A DNA stretch of 64,000 nucleotides from Thalassobium sp. R2A62 (GCF_000161835.1 NZ_GG697169.2:481852-545851), one strand, 5' to 3'. Shown: positions 19,772 through 27,252, counted from the first letter of the stretch. Numbers and translations: made by a program. The notes: generated by a model not told the origin, from the sequence alone.

Positions 19772-20036
19772 GACAGTAATCCTTATTCCTAACCACATCC
19801 TTACAAGCGTGGATCATGTGGTGCTTGAGGGAAAAACCATCAGCAGCTTCCAAGACCTCAGAGGTCACAGGTAGAACCACTGTAATAATGCGCTCTTGGT
19901 GGCCTGTGACCTTAAAGGTTTGGTTGTGTGTGTTAGCTGCGTAGTAGATCGGACTGATGACAGCACTCGTTAAGCTACGCTTGGCTTTATTCGGAGGGTT
20001 CAGATAGTCCTCTATAACCTTACCTGAGAACTTCAC
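19764..20036 (-). CDS. Small hypothetical protein, probably the 3' part of a gene cut by an IS
   Basis: 90 residues from a nominal GTG at 20036 (MKFSGKVIEDYLNPPNKA). No family recognised. The reading frame stays open upstream without a good start (preceding codons read NDKKIDPVDLR) right up to the left end of the IS3 element at 20070 and then meets a stop inside it. This suggests the 5' part was removed when the IS landed. No continuation was found on the other side of the IS. It overlaps the next gene by 8 bp. Confidence 0.5.
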   Translation of the reverse strand: MKFSGKVIEDYLNPPNKAKRSLTSAVISPIYYAANTHNQTFKVTGHQERIITVVLPVTSEVLEAADGFSLKHHMIHACKDVVRNKDYCHG

Positions 20037-20069
20037 TCTTAGGTCTACGGGGTCAATTTTCTTATCATT

Positions 20070-20095
20070 TGTCTGACGTCAGCGCCTTTGGGACA
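20070..20095. repeat. IS left terminal inverted repeat
   Basis: TGTCTGACGTCA-N7-TGGGACA; 18 of 26 positions match the reverse complement of 21554-21579. Confidence 0.8.
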
Positions 20096-20154
20096 GATTT
20101 GAGGAATTGAACACCGGAGGATTTCTGGTTCATCGTAACCTTCATGGAGTGAAG

Positions 20155-20529
20155 ATGAACAATAAATCCGGAAGCAGCAAAGCGTCTGCAGATAAATTGG
20201 TAAAGAACATCCGCCGCAAGACACGGCAAACTTATTCGGCTGAAGAGAAGATCCGCATTGTTTTGGCGGGAATGCGCGGAGAAGAGAGCATCTCTGCTCT
20301 TTGCCGTCGTGAAGGCATCGCGGAGAGCCTGTATTACAGCTGGTCGAAAGAGTTCCTTGAAGCAGGCAAACGCCGCTTGTCTGGCGACACAGCCCGTCAG
20401 GCCACATCCCCTGAAGTGAAAGAACTGCGTTCAGAAGCCATGGCCTTGAAGGAATGCGTGGCCGATCTAACGCTTGAGAACCGCCTGCTCAAAAAAAGCA
20501 TGACAGGGGTTGGGGAGGATCTGGAATGA
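20155..20529 (+). CDS. IS3-family transposase OrfA
   Basis: 124 residues from ATG 20155 (MNNKSGSSKAS), with GGAGT upstream; an earlier start at 20107 would add 16 residues. It has the helix-turn-helix of IS3 OrfA (YSAEEKIRIVLAGMRGEESISALCRREGIAESLYYSWSKEF) followed by a leucine-zipper-like helix (LRSEAMALKECVADLTLENRLLKKS). It binds the terminal repeats. The 3' end carries an AAAAAAG slippery heptamer and overlaps orfB by ATGA. Confidence 0.9.
   Translation: MNNKSGSSKASADKLVKNIRRKTRQTYSAEEKIRIVLAGMRGEESISALCRREGIAESLYYSWSKEFLEAGKRRLSGDTARQATSPEVKELRSEAMALKECVADLTLENRLLKKSMTGVGEDLE
20492..20498 (+). promoter_or_regulatory. Probable -1 ribosomal frameshift site
   Basis: AAAAAAG in the zero frame of orfA; orfB is in the -1 frame and is open from this point to its own ATG, so slippage would make an OrfAB fusion transposase as in other IS3 elements. 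Confidence 0.7.
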
Positions 20530-21506
20530 GGTATCACGCATCAGAGAAGTTTGAGATCATCCGTACCGTTGAAGGATCACATCTGCCAACCAAGCAGGCC
20601 CTCGACATGCTTGGCATTCCACGCACCACATTCTACCGCTGGTGTGATTTATATCTCGAAGGCGGGTTTGACGGGCTGGCTGACAAATCTCCATGCCCTA
20701 AATCCGTCTGGAACCGCATCCCTGACGATCGTCGTGACGATCTGATTGCGTTTGCACTGGAGCATGAGGCGCTGAGCACGCGCGAGCTGGCCGTCAAATA
20801 CACTGACGAAAAGCGGTACTTTGTATCTGAATCATCAGCTTATCGCATTCTGAAGGAAGCTGATCTCATCACAGCACCAGATTACGTGGTGATCAAAGCA
20901 GCCGACGAGTTCACGGATAAAACCACCGCCATCAACCAGATGTGGCAGACTGATTTTACCTACTTCAAGATAATCGGATGGGGTTGGTACTATCTGAGCA
21001 CGATCTTGGATGATTATAGCCGCTACATCATCTCATGGAAGCTTTGTACAACCATGCGGGCCAGTGATGTGACCGAGACGATTGAGCTCGCTCTGACAGC
21101 ATCAGGCTGTGACCAAGCAATTGTTCGACACAAACCGCGCCTGCTCAGTGATAACGGGTCGTGTTACATATCTGGCGACCTGGCCGAATGGCTGGAAGGG
21201 CAAAATATGGCACACGTGCGTGGTGCTCCGTTCCATCCACAGACCCAAGGTAAAATCGAACGCTGGCATCAGACGATGAAGAACCGCGTGCTGCTGGAAA
21301 ACTACTATCTTCCTGGCGATCTCGAACGCCAGATCGGGGCATTCGTCGATTATTACAACAACCAGCGTTACCACGAGAGCCTGAGCAACGTGACACCTGC
21401 CGACGTCTACTTCGGGCGCGGCAAAGCCATTCTCAGAGAAAGGGAAAAGATCAAGAAACAGACAATCAAACACCGCCGCTTGCAACATCAAAAACAAGCC
21501 GCATAA
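20526..21506 (+). CDS. IS3-family transposase OrfB (DDE integrase)
   Basis: 326 residues. An N-terminal helix-turn-helix (TKQALDMLGIPRTTFYRW) precedes the rve catalytic core. The DDE residues are placed in WQTDFTYFK, LLSDNGSCY and HPQTQGKIERWHQTMKNR. The C-terminal end is basic (KKQTIKHRRLQHQKQAA). The length is normal and no stop or frameshift is seen, so the element could be active. The start overlaps the orfA stop (ATGA), allowing reinitiation besides frameshifting. Confidence 0.95.
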   Translation: MRYHASEKFEIIRTVEGSHLPTKQALDMLGIPRTTFYRWCDLYLEGGFDGLADKSPCPKSVWNRIPDDRRDDLIAFALEHEALSTRELAVKYTDEKRYFVSESSAYRILKEADLITAPDYVVIKAADEFTDKTTAINQMWQTDFTYFKIIGWGWYYLSTILDDYSRYIISWKLCTTMRASDVTETIELALTASGCDQAIVRHKPRLLSDNGSCYISGDLAEWLEGQNMAHVRGAPFHPQTQGKIERWHQTMKNRVLLENYYLPGDLERQIGAFVDYYNNQRYHESLSNVTPADVYFGRGKAILREREKIKKQTIKHRRLQHQKQAA

Positions 21507-21553
21507 TCAATCACACATAAGAGCCAGAGCCTCCATTGCTCAAACCGCTCTCA

Positions 21554-21579
21554 TGTCCCATTTTATATGACGACAGACA
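21554..21579. repeat. IS right terminal inverted repeat
   Basis: Reverse complement reads TGTCTGTCGTCA-N7-TGGGACA, pairing with 20070-20095. Confidence 0.8.
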
Positions 21580-21637
21580 GAGAAGGGAGCGTATCGACCC
21601 CAACTGGATAATAATATTAAGGGGAAGGACCTGTAGG

Positions 21638-21651
21638 GTGGTGTACACCAC
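21638..21651. promoter_or_regulatory. Palindrome GTGGTGTACACCAC
   Basis: A perfect 14-bp palindrome, the longest of the GGTGTACACC set. Likely a protein-binding site or RNA hairpin. Confidence 0.5.
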
Positions 21652-21717
21652 TACATAAGGAACCAACCACCAGTATTGATAATCATAAAGGATAGAGAGC
21701 CTAAGAAGGGTGTACAC

Positions 21718-21729
21718 CCATACATATGG
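21718..21729. promoter_or_regulatory. Palindrome GGGTGTACACCC
   Basis: A perfect 12-bp palindrome, second site of the set. Confidence 0.5.
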
Positions 21730-22013
21730 TATAGCTTAGGATCGGCTTACAGCCTCAAGAACAGTTAGTATTTAACCACAATAATTATAATCTGGTTGGT
21801 GGTATCTATAGGGTCGCTACGCTCAAGAACCTTAAGCTCATTTGTTGTGGCATATACATAAGGTCTTGGATGGTCTCATCCTCTTAACGACTATTACCAG
21901 TAGGGGTCATATACATTCCCAGACATAAGATACCCCAAGCACATCCTGAGATTGCTGCGGTTTATACTCGAGCATCGCTACGCTTAGTGGTTGTACTTTG
22001 TGTGAGTGATGTT

Positions 22014-22066
22014 GGTGGACACCCGCGTAGACAGACTTGCAGGTTATCAGACGTTAGGTGTCCACC
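22014..22066. repeat. Inverted pair GGTGGACACC / GGTGTCCACC
   Basis: The two 10-mers at 22014-22023 and 22057-22066 are reverse complements of each other and one step from GGTGTACACC. They precede the first 57-bp repeat. Confidence 0.5.
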
Positions 22067-22090
22067 ATCCTACAGTAGGCACTCTCTTTG

Positions 22091-22147
22091 TATCCAGCTG
22101 GTCGCTCTTGTGGAAGCTCACCACGTGTATACCGGAGAGGTATTTGG
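22091..22147 (+). repeat. 57-bp direct repeat, copy 1
   Basis: Begins TATCCAGCTGGTCGCTC and ends near AGGTATTTGG. About 90% identical to 22294-22351; 34 bp after a GGTGTCCACC site. Confidence 0.7.
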
Positions 22148-22222
22148 TGTGTGGCTATAACCTTAAGTTCACGTCAATTACCCGCAAGATCGCTAGTCTA
22201 AGTTGTTGAGATTTATTGAATT

Positions 22223-22270
22223 GGTGTACACCTGAACCAGAGGTGGGATGCCTCGAACAAGGTGTACACC
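22223..22270. repeat. Two GGTGTACACC palindromes
   Basis: Perfect 10-bp palindromes at 22223-22232 and 22261-22270, in the same position relative to repeat copy 2 as the inverted pair is to copy 1. Confidence 0.5.
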
Positions 22271-22293
22271 GTCGAGGGGGGAGACCTCAACGT

Positions 22294-22351
22294 TATCCAG
22301 CTGGTCACTCTTGTGGAAGCTCACCATGAGTATACCGAAGAGGTCTTTTGG
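22294..22351 (+). repeat. 57-bp direct repeat, copy 2
   Basis: Begins TATCCAGCTGGTCACTC; pairs with 22091-22147 at an offset of 203 bp. Confidence 0.7.
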
Positions 22352-23081
22352 ATGATGATTATAGTCTTAGGTTGTGGCTTACATCTCATGAACAACGTAC
22401 GGTGACTTATAAATATGTATAATGATTCCAGTAAGTTCTCGTAATTGCTTAGGATAATTCTAGCGTGTAGCAAAAGGGCTATATGGGCCGGCGCTTCGAA
22501 TCATCTCGTGTCAAGTATTTATTTGAGTCAAGCACAAAATAATTTATTTAGTATAATAATTGTAGTATATGTGTAACACTAGGCCCTGCTTGTAACATAA
22601 GTCACAAGTACGTGATATATTGAAACATTCGATTCGTTTTGGGCTAAAGGGCTGTCAATAGATAACATACGATCCCTAAGTCATTGATATTATTATCTTT
22701 GTGGTGTATCAGTGGCTAACCCCCTGTATTCACTGGCATCTAAAGTTAGAGTCCCAAAGAAGGATACCAACCAGATCACAAGGGGTCGCTCAGAATGTGT
22801 GGTGTTACTATTGACAATGATACCAGAGTATGAGCCGTGAATTATCCTTGGTCTAACCACAGTCTATGGCTAGGGGTCGCTAGGATTACACCAGCTATAA
22901 CAAATGGGACCCTATGGATTCTCACGAAAGATTTTCGGGGGCAGGGGTTGCCACCTATGAATCCAAAACAAAGAAAATACTTTCGCAAATGCACAGCATG
23001 TACATCGGGTGCATCGGTCCTTACTTAAGCATCTAGCAGCTGCCCTGTTAGCATCCTCAAGGCGTAGAAAGGAACAATAGA

Positions 23082-23330
23082 ATGTTTTTTACAAAGGTCG
23101 GTACTTGGATAGCCGCAATAGGGTTTGCGCTTTCGGTGTTTAATATTCTTCTCGCACTATTTCTACCGGAATCCATACCGATGATAACTCGAGGCATGGG
23201 GGTCGGACGGATGATCGATCTGAGTATCTACATCGCAATGGCCTGTGTGCCTCTCGGTGTACTTTGCGAAATCAGCATGCACCTAAGTAATTCACAATCG
23301 ACAAATGCTGATAGCTCTACATCGGGCTGA
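23082..23330 (+). CDS. Small membrane protein
   Basis: 82 residues with two hydrophobic segments, residues 6-28 (VGTWIAAIGFALSVFNILLALFL) and about 43-66 (MIDLSIYIAMACVPLGVLCEI), and a polar tail rich in Ser/Thr. AAAGGAAC lies 9 bp before the ATG, a much better ribosome site than any other frame in this region. No family recognised. It is the last gene of the element before attR; two-helix proteins of this size in mobile elements can be holins, toxins or immunity effectors, but nothing here decides. Confidence 0.6.
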   Translation: MFFTKVGTWIAAIGFALSVFNILLALFLPESIPMITRGMGVGRMIDLSIYIAMACVPLGVLCEISMHLSNSQSTNADSSTSG

Positions 23331-23464
23331 AAACTCATCCGTAGATGCACAGCAGCACATCATAGAGGGCCAATAGAACGTCTCTGGGAGTACTAGAGGT
23401 ACAGTATTGGCGCACCATTGGTACACTATTTTACCCTTAGATAGACGGGTGGAACTCCATTGGG

Positions 23465-23493
23465 TTGACACCAGTTAAACGCACGAATATCTG
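23465..23493 (+). promoter_or_regulatory. Candidate sigma-70 promoter inside the element, facing tig
   Basis: A perfect TTGACA (23465-23470), a 17-bp spacer and TATCTG (23488-23493), 147 bp before the tig start and with no other gene between. Confidence 0.45.
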
Positions 23494-23591
23494 GCGGCGA
23501 TACATGCGTGTAGTGACTGCGTAGCAGTTACGTATTGGGGTTCTTTTGCGGTAAGATGCGTAGCAGATTTGCTAGCAAATAAAGTCTTGAC

Positions 23592-23614
23592 CAAGTCCCT
23601 TCACCCGCACCAAA
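23592..23614 (+). repeat. attR: 23-bp direct repeat of the tRNA-Leu 3' end
   Basis: Identical to 15535-15557; only the 3' end of the tRNA is present, with no upstream arms. Confidence 0.9.
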
Positions 23615-23639
23615 AACGAAGAGAAAAAGGACGGATTCC

Positions 23640-24974
23640 ATGCAGGTCACAGAGACCCTGAACGAAGGCCTCAAGCGCGGCTATTCCATTGTAGTTACAG
23701 CTGCCGAGCTGGAAGAGAAGGTGAACGCTGAGCTGGCCGAAGCGCAGCCAGAGATCGAAATGAAGGGTTTCCGTAAGGGCAAGGTCCCTATGGCGCTGCT
23801 CAAGAAGCAGTACGGCCAGCGTATGCTGGGCGAAGCGATGCAGAAAGCCATCGACGAAGCCATGGCGAAGCATTTTGAAGACAGCGGCGACAAGCCTGCG
23901 ATGCAGCCCGACGTCAAAATGACAAACGAAGACTGGAAAGAGGGCGACGACGTCAATGTAGACATGTCGTACGAAATGCTTCCTCCGATCCCAGAAGTAG
24001 ATTTTACGAAAATGAAGCTCGAGCGGATGTCCGTGAAAGCAGACGACGCATCGGTTGCTGAGGCTCTTGAGAACCTCGCAGAGAGCGCGCAGAACTTTGA
24101 AGACCGCAAGAAGGGCTCGAAAGCCAAAGATGGCGACCAAGTTGTAATTGACTTCTTGGGCAAAGTAGATGGCGAAGCCTTTGAAGGCGGCGCTGCAGAA
24201 GATTACCCACTGGTTTTGGGGTCCAACTCTTTCATCCCTGGTTTCGAAGATGACCTCGTTGGAGTCAAAGAAGGCGACGAGAAAGACGTAGAAGTTTCGT
24301 TCCCAGCTGAATATCAGGCCGAGCACCTCGCTGGCAAAGCGGCTGTGTTTGAGTGCAAGATCAAAGCCGTCAAAGCCCCTGCCAAGGCAGAGCTGAATGA
24401 TGAGCTGGCCAAGCAGTTTGGTGCCGAAGATCTGGACGCTTTGAAGGGTCAGATCGCCGAGCGTCTTGAAGCCGAGTACAAAGGTGCTGCACGTGCGGTT
24501 GCCAAGCGTGGTCTGCTGGATGCGTTGGACAAAGAAGTATCCTTTGAGCTGCCACCATCATTGGTTGAAGCCGAAGCTGGCCAGATCGCACATCAGCTGT
24601 GGCACGAAGATAACCCAGAGGTTGAAGGTCACGATCACCCAGAGATCACACCAACAGACGAGCACAACGAACTGGCCGAGCGCCGCGTGAAGTTGGGCCT
24701 GTTGTTGGCTGAGATCGGTCAAAAGGCCGAGGTTGAAGTTACCGACGCCGAGATGACCCAAGCGATCATGAACCAGGCGCGTCAGTATCCTGGCCAAGAG
24801 CGTCAGTTCTTTGAGTTTGTTCAGCAAAACCAGCAGATGCAGCAGCAAATGCGCGCACCGATCTTTGAAGACAAAGTTGTCGACATGATCTTTGATCAGG
24901 CGGACCTGATTGAGAAAGAGGTCAGCAAAGATGATCTGCAAAAGGCTGTCGAAGCTCTGGAAGCAGACGACTAA
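23640..24974 (+). CDS. tig: Trigger factor
   Basis: 444-residue ribosome-bound chaperone with peptidyl-prolyl isomerase activity. The N-terminal ribosome-binding signature is present ([17 protein letters not shown] near residues 43-60). An FKBP-type domain follows near 155-240 ([30 protein letters not shown]), then a long helical C-terminal substrate-cradling region. The length is normal. The integrated element ends 26 bp upstream, so its transcription now depends on sequence in the element or on readthrough. A hairpin terminator follows. Confidence 0.97.
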   Translation: MQVTETLNEGLKRGYSIVVTAAELEEKVNAELAEAQPEIEMKGFRKGKVPMALLKKQYGQRMLGEAMQKAIDEAMAKHFEDSGDKPAMQPDVKMTNEDWKEGDDVNVDMSYEMLPPIPEVDFTKMKLERMSVKADDASVAEALENLAESAQNFEDRKKGSKAKDGDQVVIDFLGKVDGEAFEGGAAEDYPLVLGSNSFIPGFEDDLVGVKEGDEKDVEVSFPAEYQAEHLAGKAAVFECKIKAVKAPAKAELNDELAKQFGAEDLDALKGQIAERLEAEYKGAARAVAKRGLLDALDKEVSFELPPSLVEAEAGQIAHQLWHEDNPEVEGHDHPEITPTDEHNELAERRVKLGLLLAEIGQKAEVEVTDAEMTQAIMNQARQYPGQERQFFEFVQQNQQMQQQMRAPIFEDKVVDMIFDQADLIEKEVSKDDLQKAVEALEADD

Positions 24975-25003
24975 ACCCTGCTCTTAGATCTATAGTTTTT
25001 AGA

Positions 25004-25029
25004 GGCCGTCCCGCTGGGGCGGCCTTTTT
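25004..25029 (+). terminator. tig terminator
   Basis: GGCCGTCCC and GGGGCGGCC around GCT, followed by TTTTT. Confidence 0.85.
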
Positions 25030-25154
25030 CGTTCCCTGGGTTGCTGTGACGTTGGTGTTTTCGCCTTTGTGTAGAAAATTAGCGTATTTGCAACCGTGGC
25101 TTTTTATGGCGGCGTTTTTGCGCCATACTTTGGGCTATGAGAAGGGGATTCATC

Positions 25155-25628
25155 ATGAAACGCGTTATTGCAACTTGTTTGACATTTTTGAGCTTGGCCG
25201 GTGCGGCCGCTGCGTGTCCGGACTTCAATCAATCCGGCGACACCTATGAGGGCACGGGTAAACAGCTGTTTCAAGAGCGGCAATTTCCGGTTCGTGCGGG
25301 TGGCAACAACAACATTCAAAACTGTCGCAACGTGACACCGGGTACGGATCGGGGCAGGGGTTATGTGACGACGGCACCAGACTTTACGTTCTCGTTGTCG
25401 GGCATGGGTGCGTACCAGTTGGTCGTCAGTGTCGTGAGCGAGTGCGATTCAATATTGTTGGTGAATACCTCATCTGCGAATTGGTACTACGACGATGATG
25501 ACAACGGCAATCTGGACGCCAAGATTGTCCTGACACGTCCCAGCGATGGTTGGTTGGACGTTTGGGTCGGCACCGAGAACGGCGCTGTTTGCGACGCGAT
25601 CCTGTCGATGGAAACGTTCAAACGCTAA
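25155..25628 (+). CDS. Secreted hypothetical protein
   Basis: 157 residues from ATG 25155, chosen because AGAAGGGG lies 9 bp upstream and a signal peptide then starts at once (MKRVIATCLTFLSLAGAAAA, cleavage near ACP). The mature part is a predicted beta-sandwich (DFTFSLSGMGAYQLVVSVVS, ILLVNTSSANWYYDDDDNGNLDAKIVL, GWLDVWVGTENGAVC). This resembles the small PPC-type domains found at the ends of secreted enzymes, though I cannot name a family with confidence. The DDDDNGNLD loop might bind calcium. It is flanked by terminators, so it is transcribed alone. Confidence 0.75.
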   Translation: MKRVIATCLTFLSLAGAAAACPDFNQSGDTYEGTGKQLFQERQFPVRAGGNNNIQNCRNVTPGTDRGRGYVTTAPDFTFSLSGMGAYQLVVSVVSECDSILLVNTSSANWYYDDDDNGNLDAKIVLTRPSDGWLDVWVGTENGAVCDAILSMETFKR

Positions 25629-25649
25629 GCCGCCAGATCTAATCCAATA

Positions 25650-25684
25650 AAAAAAGGCCGCTCTGGATCAGAGCGGCCTTTTCT
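25650..25684. terminator. Bidirectional terminator between the secreted protein gene and rplI
   Basis: GGCCGCTCTG/CAGAGCGGCC hairpin with an A-run before and TTTT after, serving both convergent genes. Confidence 0.85.
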
Positions 25685-25703
25685 ATGAGATATGCGAGAG
25701 ACC

Positions 25704-26336
25704 TTAGTCTTCGTTGCTGGCCTCTTCGGCTGCGTCGTCAGCAGCAGGAGCCGCTTCGTCGTCGCCAAAGTCGTCCATACCGGCAGCGCCGATATCGTCG
25801 AACAGCTCTTGGATCTCGAACTCAGCTTCTGCTTCTTCTTCAGCAGCCAGCTCCTGGATCGATTTACCAGCAGCCTGAAGTTCAGCTTCTTCTTCGGAAC
25901 GTGCAACGTTCAGAACGATTTCAGCAGTAACTTCTGGGTGCAGCTTAACAGCAACCGTATGCAGACCGAGGTCTTTGATCGGCGCTGTAAGTGCAACCTG
26001 CTTGCGGTCGACTGTAAAGCCACCCTCGATCGCAGCTTCTGCTGCGTCACGGGTCGAAACCGAACCGTAGAGCGAGCCCGAATCCGATGCAGAGCGAATC
26101 ACAACGAACTGTTGACCATTCAGCTTGTCCGCCAGAGCGTCCGCTTCTTTCTTGGTCTCGAGGTTGGTTGCTTCGAGTTGCGCTTTTTGAGCTTCAAAGG
26201 CTTTGATGTTCGCCTCGGATGCACGCATCGCTTTGCCAGTTGGCAAAAGGAAGTTACGTGCGAAACCTTGTTTGACCGACACGACGTCGCCCATTTGGCC
26301 CAGTTTGGCCACACGTTCTAGAAGGATGATATCCAT
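25704..26336 (-). CDS. rplI: 50S ribosomal protein L9
   Basis: 210 residues; L9 is usually about 150. The N-terminal domain is canonical ([30 protein letters not shown]), followed by the connecting helix and the C-terminal rRNA-binding domain to about residue 150. The extra 60 residues are strongly acidic and Ala-rich (ending AAEEASNED); long tails of this kind occur in Rhodobacteraceae. It is third in the rpsF-rpsR-rplI operon, 12 bp after rpsR, with AAGGAG before the ATG. Confidence 0.97.
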   Translation of the reverse strand: MDIILLERVAKLGQMGDVVSVKQGFARNFLLPTGKAMRASEANIKAFEAQKAQLEATNLETKKEADALADKLNGQQFVVIRSASDSGSLYGSVSTRDAAEAAIEGGFTVDRKQVALTAPIKDLGLHTVAVKLHPEVTAEIVLNVARSEEEAELQAAGKSIQELAAEEEAEAEFEIQELFDDIGAAGMDDFGDDEAAPAADDAAEEASNED

Positions 26337-26348
26337 TGCGGTGTCTCC

Positions 26349-26576
26349 TTACTTAACAGCGTAGGGCAGAAGCGCGAGGAACCGAGCACGTTTGATGGCG
26401 CGAGCCAACGCACGCTGGTTCTTGGCACCGACTGCGGTGATACGGGATGGAACGATCTTGCCACGCTCAGAGATATAACGCTGAAGCAGGCGAGTGTCTT
26501 TGTAATCGATCTTTGGAGCGTTCTCGCCCTCAAATGGATCAGACTTACGACGACGGAAAAATGGTTTAGTAGCCAT
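26349..26576 (-). CDS. rpsR: 30S ribosomal protein S18
   Basis: 75 residues, with the S18 core [48 protein letters not shown]. It binds S6 on the small-subunit platform. It lies between rpsF (26 bp upstream) and rplI. Confidence 0.98.
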   Translation of the reverse strand: MATKPFFRRRKSDPFEGENAPKIDYKDTRLLQRYISERGKIVPSRITAVGAKNQRALARAIKRARFLALLPYAVK

Positions 26577-26602
26577 GACTTAGATACCTTTCCTGATCTA
26601 GC

Positions 26603-26956
26603 TTAGCGGCGCTCGCGGCGTTCGCCACGTTCTTCGCGCTTTTGCATTTGAACCGATGGGCCTTCTTCGTGCTCGTCGACCTTGATGGTCAGAACACGCA
26701 TGACGTCGTCATGCAGGCGCATCAAACGCTCCATTTCCTGCACGGCTGGTGCCGGTGCATCGGAACGCAAAAAGGCATAGTGGCCTTTGCGGTTCTTGTT
26801 GATCTTGTAGGCCATCGTTTTGACGCCCCAGTACTCGCTATCGGCTACTTTGCCGCCGTTGTCCGCGAGGACTGTGGAGAAATGTTCGATGAGGCTTTCG
26901 GCTTGCGTGTTGGACAGGTCCTGACGCGCAATAAATACATGCTCATATAGCGGCAT
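26603..26956 (-). CDS. rpsF: 30S ribosomal protein S6
   Basis: 117 residues, starting MPLYEHVFIARQDLSNTQ, with the S6 motif YKINKNRKGHYAFLRSDAP. It heterodimerises with S18, encoded next. The C-terminal tail is Arg/Glu-rich. It is first gene of the operon; a candidate promoter and a leader hairpin lie upstream. Confidence 0.98.
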   Translation of the reverse strand: MPLYEHVFIARQDLSNTQAESLIEHFSTVLADNGGKVADSEYWGVKTMAYKINKNRKGHYAFLRSDAPAPAVQEMERLMRLHDDVMRVLTIKVDEHEEGPSVQMQKREERGERRERR

Positions 26957-26994
26957 GAATGCTCCAGTTCTTTTCTCAAGCGCATTTCATAGGA

Positions 26995-27018
26995 GGGGCA
27001 TAAATCCTTGTGCACCCC
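26995..27018 (-). promoter_or_regulatory. Leader hairpin before rpsF
   Basis: On the transcript, GGGGTGCA pairs with TGCCCC with one bulged base. It lies 39-62 bp before the rpsF start, where S6:S18 autoregulatory leaders occur in other bacteria. The known CCG-bulge consensus is not clearly present. Confidence 0.3.
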
Positions 27019-27066
27019 ATCCACGAGAGACTGCGCGGTTCAAATCGTTCCGCACAAGGACGTCGC

Positions 27067-27094
27067 CTTATACACCTGTAGGAATACGCGACAA
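27067..27094 (-). promoter_or_regulatory. Candidate rpsF operon promoter
   Basis: On the minus strand, TTGTCG (27089-27094), a 16-bp spacer and TATAAG (27067-27072), about 110 bp upstream of rpsF. Confidence 0.4.
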
Positions 27095-27252
27095 GTGCGG
27101 ATTTTGGGGTGGTTGTACCGTGTATCCTAAAACGCGACTTACGTTCACGTAATGCACTTTAATATTGAAAAAATGTGAATTTGCCTCATTCCCGCCTCAA
27201 TTGTTTACGAATGATTAACGCAATCATAAGTTGATAGACTGGGATAGCACAA

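Larger units (their letters stand above)
20070..21579 (+). mobile_element. IS3-family insertion sequence
   Basis: About 1.51 kb bounded by 26-bp imperfect inverted repeats with the pattern TGTCTG-W-CGTCA-N7-TGGGACA at 20070-20095 and 21554-21579. It encodes OrfA and OrfB in overlapping -1 frames. A further GGGGTC/GACCCC pair at 20049-20054 and 21596-21601 may mean the true ends lie 21-22 bp further out. No target-site duplication is visible at either pair of boundaries. Confidence 0.88.
21580..23081. other. 1.5-kb noncoding region, repeat- and palindrome-rich in its first 0.8 kb
   Basis: No reading frame here has a convincing start, ribosome site or protein-like composition. From 21638 to 22270 there are four perfect GGTGTACACC palindromes and two one-step variants. 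A 57-bp sequence occurs twice (22091-22147, 22294-22351), and shorter diverged repeats occur at 21735/22371 and 21829/22160. From about 22420 to 23050 it is AT-rich and I see no clear structure. Confidence 0.6.
15535..23614 (+). mobile_element. 8.1-kb integrated element at tRNA-Leu
   Basis: A tyrosine integrase sits 40 bp after the tRNA, and a perfect 23-bp copy of the tRNA 3' end closes the element at 23592-23614. Codons between the repeats favour AGA/AGG/CTA/TTA, and the base composition is visibly more AT-rich than the flanks, as expected of acquired DNA. No replication, conjugation or phage structural genes are recognisable, so it is probably a satellite-like or decayed island that needs outside help to move. 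Cargo: Sel1 protein, YbjQ-like protein, NYN-like nuclease, small unknowns, an IS3 element and a large noncoding region. Confidence 0.88.
23331..23639 (+). other. 309-bp right end of the element and tig leader
   Basis: No gene. It contains the candidate tig promoter (23465-23493), two TGCGTAGCAG motifs near 23520 and 23560, attR and the tig ribosome site (AAAGGAC about 8 bp before the ATG). Confidence 0.6.

Noticed and set aside
22006-22209. 67-codon frame in the noncoding part of the element
   Set aside because: It runs through the palindromes and the 57-bp repeat, lacks a ribosome site and looks random.
22837-23028. 63-codon frame in the element
   Set aside because: GTG start with no ribosome site and no protein-like pattern; the real gene here is the one at 23082.
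23592-23614. Second tRNA-Leu gene
   Set aside because: Only the 3' end of the tRNA is present; D-arm, anticodon arm and 5' acceptor strand are missing.
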